Positions 13,608-16,322 of a DNA stretch of 16,322 nt are shown in pieces. The DNA is taken from contig CAYOEZ010000099.1 of NCBI GenBank assembly GCA_964402955.1, positions 1 to 16,322 of the forward strand. The letters are read 5' to 3'. Source of the DNA: CAYOEZ01 sp964402955. Its GTDB lineage: Bacteria > Chloroflexota > DTOL01 > DAOUCN01. The position numbers and the translations under genes are program-made. Numbering within the stretch: position 1 is the first letter of the stretch; each line of letters opens with the position of its first letter. Under the pieces are notes generated by a model, which saw nothing but the letters and a program-made list of their open reading frames with translations, was not told where the DNA came from and did not search any database.

Positions 13608-14180
13608 CTAGCTTGTCCACCACTCGTCAATCACGATCCAATAATTGTCTTCGGTCACGGCGACCAGCATGGGATCGACGAGTACTGCCGCGGCGATGCC
13701 GGCGGTTGCCGCAGGGACAGCGATTGCCGCGGCCAGAGCAGCCACCGCGCCAACAATCACTTTGGCGGCCAAGGGCACGATGATTAGCAGAATGGCCGCC
13801 GCCGCTAGTCCAGCGGCCATGGTCGGTTCGACTGCCGGGTGTTGCACCTGTACTTGCTCCGCATCCTGCTGTGCAGCCCCCCTGCCTGCTTTCAGGTAGG
13901 GGGGCGCCTCGTGGATGATGACGAACCCTTGGGGACGAATGCCGGCTTCGTACATGGTCCGTACTCTTTTGAGCGCCTTGTCTGGGATGGGACTACCGTC
14001 TGCTTCAAGCGGCACAAACAACCAGTCGCGGGCACGGATGGGTGAGCGTGGGATGGGTGCTCGCCATAACACGCGTGCATTCCAATATTCGCGATCAGAG
14101 AGCTCCAGCACCGCTCTTGCTTGCGGGCTCGTCAGCCTGGCTGAGCGCTGGCGGAGCGGTTCCACGACTTGCTCAAACAT
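13608..14180 (-). CDS. Membrane protein with soluble N-terminal domain, first gene of the DNA-transfer operon
   Basis: The 190-residue protein has a soluble N-terminal part (1-115). It includes LELSDREYWNARVLWRAP, ARDWLFVPLEADGSPIPDKAL and YEAGIRPQGFVIIHEAPPYL. A very Ala-rich double hydrophobic segment follows (about 120-170), then a short acidic tail, TEDNYWIVIDEWWTS. No signal peptide is visible, so the N-terminus is probably cytoplasmic. GAGGAG suits the ATG at 14180 (7-base spacing) better than the ATG six bases earlier. It heads a minus-strand operon whose TATAAT lies 70 bases upstream, next to a palindrome shared with the divergent promoter. The family is not recognised. Confidence 0.7.
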   Translation of the reverse strand: MFEQVVEPLRQRSARLTSPQARAVLELSDREYWNARVLWRAPIPRSPIRARDWLFVPLEADGSPIPDKALKRVRTMYEAGIRPQGFVIIHEAPPYLKAGRGAAQQDAEQVQVQHPAVEPTMAAGLAAAAILLIIVPLAAKVIVGAVAALAAAIAVPAATAGIAAAVLVDPMLVAVTEDNYWIVIDEWWTS

Positions 14181-14193
14181 GGTCATTCTCCTC

Positions 14194-14222
14194 TTGCTCG
14201 ATTGAGCTGAGCAGTGTATAAT
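14194..14222 (+). promoter_or_regulatory. Sigma70-type promoter, rightward
   Basis: TTGCTC (14194-14199) and a perfect TATAAT (14217-14222) are separated by exactly 17 bases. Transcription would start near 14229, inside the palindrome at 14224-14241, and run towards the possible 47-residue gene and the LuxR-type gene. It overlaps the leader of the leftward operon. Confidence 0.6.
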
Positions 14223-14223
14223 A

Positions 14224-14241
14224 GGGGAGCGATCGCTCCTC
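14224..14241. promoter_or_regulatory. Palindromic operator candidate between divergent promoters
   Basis: GGAGCGATCGCTCC (14226-14239) is a perfect palindrome. Widened to 14224-14241 it matches at 8 of 9 positions per arm. It lies exactly between two outward-facing TATAAT boxes, covering the predicted start of the rightward transcript and the first transcribed bases of the leftward one. A dimeric regulator bound here could block both. Confidence 0.55.
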
Positions 14242-14249
14242 ACCAAAGT

Positions 14250-14255
14250 ATTATA
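14250..14255 (-). promoter_or_regulatory. -10 box of the leftward operon promoter
   Basis: On the minus strand the sequence reads TATAAT, giving a predicted start near 14243. At 17-base spacing the -35 position (14273-14278) reads GATGAG, which is poor, so an activator may be needed. It would transcribe the operon beginning at 14180. Confidence 0.5.
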
Positions 14256-14320
14256 GCGACTGATCGAGCCAACTCATCATTGCGCGCGATGAACTTCACG
14301 GATTTCCTGCAAGCTGCCGG

Positions 14321-14464
14321 ATGCGCGTCTTTGATGGCGCTATCCTGGAGAAAACAACAGGTAGTATTAAGATTGTGGCGAACCGCGGCACGAAAGGGCT
14401 TCTGGCAGGCATCAAACCTGGAGAAATCCACGGGTTTGCGATGGTCGTCTGCACGGTAGAATAG
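14321..14464 (+). CDS. Possible 47-residue protein
   Basis: This short frame encodes MRVFDGAILEKTTGSIKIVA, then NRGTKGLLAGIKPGEIHGFA and MVVCTVE. Its balanced composition and strand-like pattern look protein-like, and it lies downstream of the rightward promoter. No good ribosome binding site precedes the ATG. The frame stays open with sensible residues (ARDELHGFPASCR) back to a TGA at 14261 without a usual start codon. It could be a start-less remnant, or part of a frameshifted gene beginning at the ATG at 14289 in another frame (MNFTDFLQAAG). It ends 43 bases before the LuxR-type gene. No family is recognised. Confidence 0.35.
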   Translation: MRVFDGAILEKTTGSIKIVANRGTKGLLAGIKPGEIHGFAMVVCTVE

Positions 14465-14507
14465 GAAACCTCGGGGCACGACGGACTAAACCTGGAGGTA
14501 ATGACAG

Positions 14508-15677
14508 GTGTCTGATGCGACCAGCGGCGCTGAGGAAGGAGCAAGGCACGATCTGGGTCGGCTGACGGGAGCAGAGTGCCGGGTGTTGTACTGGCTCTGT
14601 AAGGGGCTAGACCCGGTACAAATAGCTGAGCGCATGACTTGCTCAGAAAGCGCGGTCCGTTCCCAGTTGACAGGCATCTACGCCAAGTTTGAACTGCAGA
14701 AGCTCCCGGCTCGCAACAGGTTCTATTTGCTGGACAGAGTCTACTGTCCGTTGCATGAAAAACTGGTGAAGGATCCCGAACGAGACTGCCGCAGGACGCG
14801 AAAACCCCGCACCAAGTCGCCCGAAACCTCTGGTCAAGGGGCTCGTCAAGGGGATGCAGAAGCACCACCGTCGACCGGAGATGAAGGCGCCGACGCAGGC
14901 GAGGAAAGCATTGAAGAACCGACGACTCCAGCCGATCCTCGCATTCTGGCGCTCGTCAAGCAGGATGAAGAACTAGGAATCATCCCACTGAATAGGAGTA
15001 TAATCGTGAGACCCGATTATCCCTGGGTACTGATCCCGAAAGAGAAACCCAAACAACCTTGGTTGACGTATTTGCTTCTTGTGCTGGTGGGAGTTCTAAT
15101 CGGTGCAGTGCTGCTGTATGCCATCATGTCGGGGCGACCGGTGCCGCCGCCTGGTCCCGGACCAGCAACTTCTACGCCCCAGTCCAACCCACAGCAGCAA
15201 CCAAGTAGCGGCGCTCGGCCGAGTGCTACCGCTGTTCCTGCTGCGCTATCGAATGTACAGTTACCGAACCCCGGGTCAGTGATTGCGGCGGGACAGCCCT
15301 TCACGCGAGGTGGAGTGACTGTGACGGCGCGTCGGCAGTTGTATATCAGTGGTCTGTTTATCGGCGTTTCGTTTGACGTTCAAAATGGCAGCTCCGATCA
15401 GATTGTCGTCAGGTGGAAACCATCGTTTTTGCACCTAGAAGACGACCGAGGGCGTGTATATCACCAACGCTATGAGGATTCGGCATACTTCAATCAAGTC
15501 TACCAATTCAGCGTAGCTCCGGGCGCGTCGCAGACCATTAGTGCCTCACCCCAGGGCTACTTTGACACTTCCTATGCCATCTGGGAAGGGCAAATTGACC
15601 CCAAAGTGAAGTACCTCATCTTCAGAGTTGACGACTTTGCGGGCCTTTCGAATCTCTCCTGGAGGTTCGATATGTAG
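14508..15677 (+). CDS. Membrane-anchored LuxR-type transcriptional regulator with external beta-domain
   Basis: The 389-residue protein has four parts. First is a LuxR/GerE helix-turn-helix (18-65: LTGAECRVLYWLCKGLDPVQIAERM...SESAVRSQLTGIYAKF), then a charged, Pro/Glu-rich cytoplasmic linker (about 85-180). Next is one transmembrane helix (185-207, WLTYLLLVLVGVLIGAVLLYAIM). Last, beyond a Pro/Gln/Ser-rich spacer, comes an extracytoplasmic beta-sandwich (about 250-389) with VTVTARRQLYISGLFIGVSFDVQNGSSDQIVVRW, similar in style to DUF4352-type domains. The layout is that of a one-component membrane sensor, comparable in logic to CadC or ToxR but with a LuxR-type head. The GTG start follows GGAGG by 9 bases. 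It is divergent from the DNA-transfer operon, so it is the natural candidate to bind the shared palindrome; this is inference. Confidence 0.8.
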   Translation: MSDATSGAEEGARHDLGRLTGAECRVLYWLCKGLDPVQIAERMTCSESAVRSQLTGIYAKFELQKLPARNRFYLLDRVYCPLHEKLVKDPERDCRRTRKPRTKSPETSGQGARQGDAEAPPSTGDEGADAGEESIEEPTTPADPRILALVKQDEELGIIPLNRSIIVRPDYPWVLIPKEKPKQPWLTYLLLVLVGVLIGAVLLYAIMSGRPVPPPGPGPATSTPQSNPQQQPSSGARPSATAVPAALSNVQLPNPGSVIAAGQPFTRGGVTVTARRQLYISGLFIGVSFDVQNGSSDQIVVRWKPSFLHLEDDRGRVYHQRYEDSAYFNQVYQFSVAPGASQTISASPQGYFDTSYAIWEGQIDPKVKYLIFRVDDFAGLSNLSWRFDM

Positions 15678-15800
15678 ATCGCCGGCAACTGCGACTGAGC
15701 CTCAGCCGCAAGACTCGCGGTGTGCTGTTGACCCTCTTGGGCCGTCCGGATTTTGGGCATTGACAAGCAGGCCATAGGTCAGTATGATCGACATAGAAAT

Positions 15801-15815
15801 GGGCGGAGTACGCCC
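15801..15815 (+). promoter_or_regulatory. Short hairpin before the ExeA-like gene
   Basis: GGGCG (15801-15805) pairs with CGCCC (15811-15815) around GAGTA. The only GGAG near the ATG at 15824 lies in this hairpin's loop (15805-15808), about 15 bases from the start. That is further than usual, so initiation may depend on this fold. The evidence is weak. Confidence 0.25.
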
Positions 15816-15823
15816 CACAGACT

Positions 15824-16322
15824 ATGGACTTGCCCTATCTTGACCACTTCCATCTGAAAGAAGAGCCATTCTCGACCTCTCCCAACCCGAGGTTCCTCTT
15901 TACGTCCCCGGTCCACCATGCTGCTGTGCAGAAGATCCGCTACGTCGTCGCCGCCCGCAAGGGGCTAGCTGTGTGCTTTGGCCGGCCAGGCATGGGCAAG
16001 ACGACGCTGGCCCGCCTACTCTACCAGACGTTCCTCGACGACGGATTCCGTGCAATCTTCCTCACCAACCCCAGTTTCCCCACACCCAATCAGTTGCTAC
16101 GTGCCGTCATTCAAGAATACCAGGTAACCAAAACCGCCCGCTCCTTCCTCGATCTCCTCCATCTGTTCAAGTCATTCCTCTACGAAGAGGCCATCGAGCG
16201 CCAGCACACATTGGTCTTGCTCATTGACGAGGCCCAGACCCTGCGCTACCCACTGCTGGAGTTGCTGCGGCAGATCGTCAACTACGAGAGCAACGACCAG
16301 AAGTTCCTGCAGGTGGTGCTGT
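15824..16322 (+). CDS. ExeA/GspA-family AAA ATPase (partial, runs off the window)
   Basis: The first 166 residues are visible. The start MDLPYLDHFHLKEEPFSTSPNPRFLFTSPVHHAAV is the typical opening of ExeA-like ATPases. Walker A GRPGMGKTT (53-61) and Walker B VLLIDEAQTL (131-140, Asp135/Glu136) follow at normal spacing. Relatives serve type II secretion (ExeA, GspA), MSHA pili (MshM) or transposition as Mu B/TniB-like target-choosing ATPases. The missing C-terminus, which would show a peptidoglycan-binding domain or not, is needed to choose. An in-frame TAG at 15794 means ATG 15824 is the only start. It follows the LuxR-type gene by 146 bases on the same strand and may share its transcript. Confidence 0.85.
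   Translation, partial: MDLPYLDHFHLKEEPFSTSPNPRFLFTSPVHHAAVQKIRYVVAARKGLAVCFGRPGMGKTTLARLLYQTFLDDGFRAIFLTNPSFPTPNQLLRAVIQEYQVTKTARSFLDLLHLFKSFLYEEAIERQHTLVLLIDEAQTLRYPLLELLRQIVNYESNDQKFLQVVL

Noticed and set aside
13214..13783. 189-codon plus-strand frame
   Set aside because: Antisense to two minus-strand membrane protein genes with good starts and coupling; extremely Gln/Arg-rich.

Overview
The window looks like a chromosome segment from a GC-rich bacterium, most likely a member of the Chloroflexota (Anaerolineae/Caldilineae-like). This assignment is an inference. It rests on a GT39-type glycosyltransferase with a long C-terminal beta-repeat tail, a membrane-anchored LuxR-type regulator, an ExeA-like ATPase, and abundant small inverted-repeat elements. 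I could not compare against any database.

Left half (1 to about 6690): ordinary chromosomal genes. A DinB-like protein converges on a YggT-DUF167 (yggT-yggU type) pair. Then come a 959-residue membrane glycosyltransferase, a membrane-anchored TPR protein on the minus strand, an Ap4A-phosphorylase-like HIT protein, and tRNA-Lys(UUU) on the minus strand. The gaps between them are largely filled by non-autonomous mobile elements of two families. Family 1 (1171-1490 and 5474-5653) has CAGACAWTTCRAGATA ends and a 9-bp target duplication, perfect in the second copy. Family 2 (4489-4628 and 6393-6537) is bounded by CTAG. In both family 2 copies the same end of the element supplies the TAG stop codon of the neighbouring gene. 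A roughly 107-bp imperfect tandem repeat lies in front of the HIT gene.

Right half (about 6690 to the end): what looks like an integrated accessory element. It starts beyond the tRNA with two convergent, paralogous tyrosine recombinases. Everything from 14180 down to 7848 is on the minus strand: two small membrane proteins, a TraG/VirD4-like ATPase and a replication-relaxation family protein, all tightly packed or overlapping. After these come a weakly coding gap, a 127-residue protein coupled by TGATG to a 49-residue protein, a small gene interrupted by an in-frame UGA, and one recombinase. This set has a DNA-pumping type ATPase and a relaxation-type protein but no visible classical relaxase or secretion-channel genes.

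The minus-strand operon is read from a compact divergent control region (14194-14255). Two TATAAT boxes face away from each other around the palindrome GGAGCGATCGCTCC. On the other side lies a possible 47-residue gene, then a protein with a cytoplasmic LuxR helix-turn-helix, one membrane span and an external beta-domain. It is a good candidate for the regulator of the shared promoter. The window ends inside an ExeA-family AAA ATPase gene.
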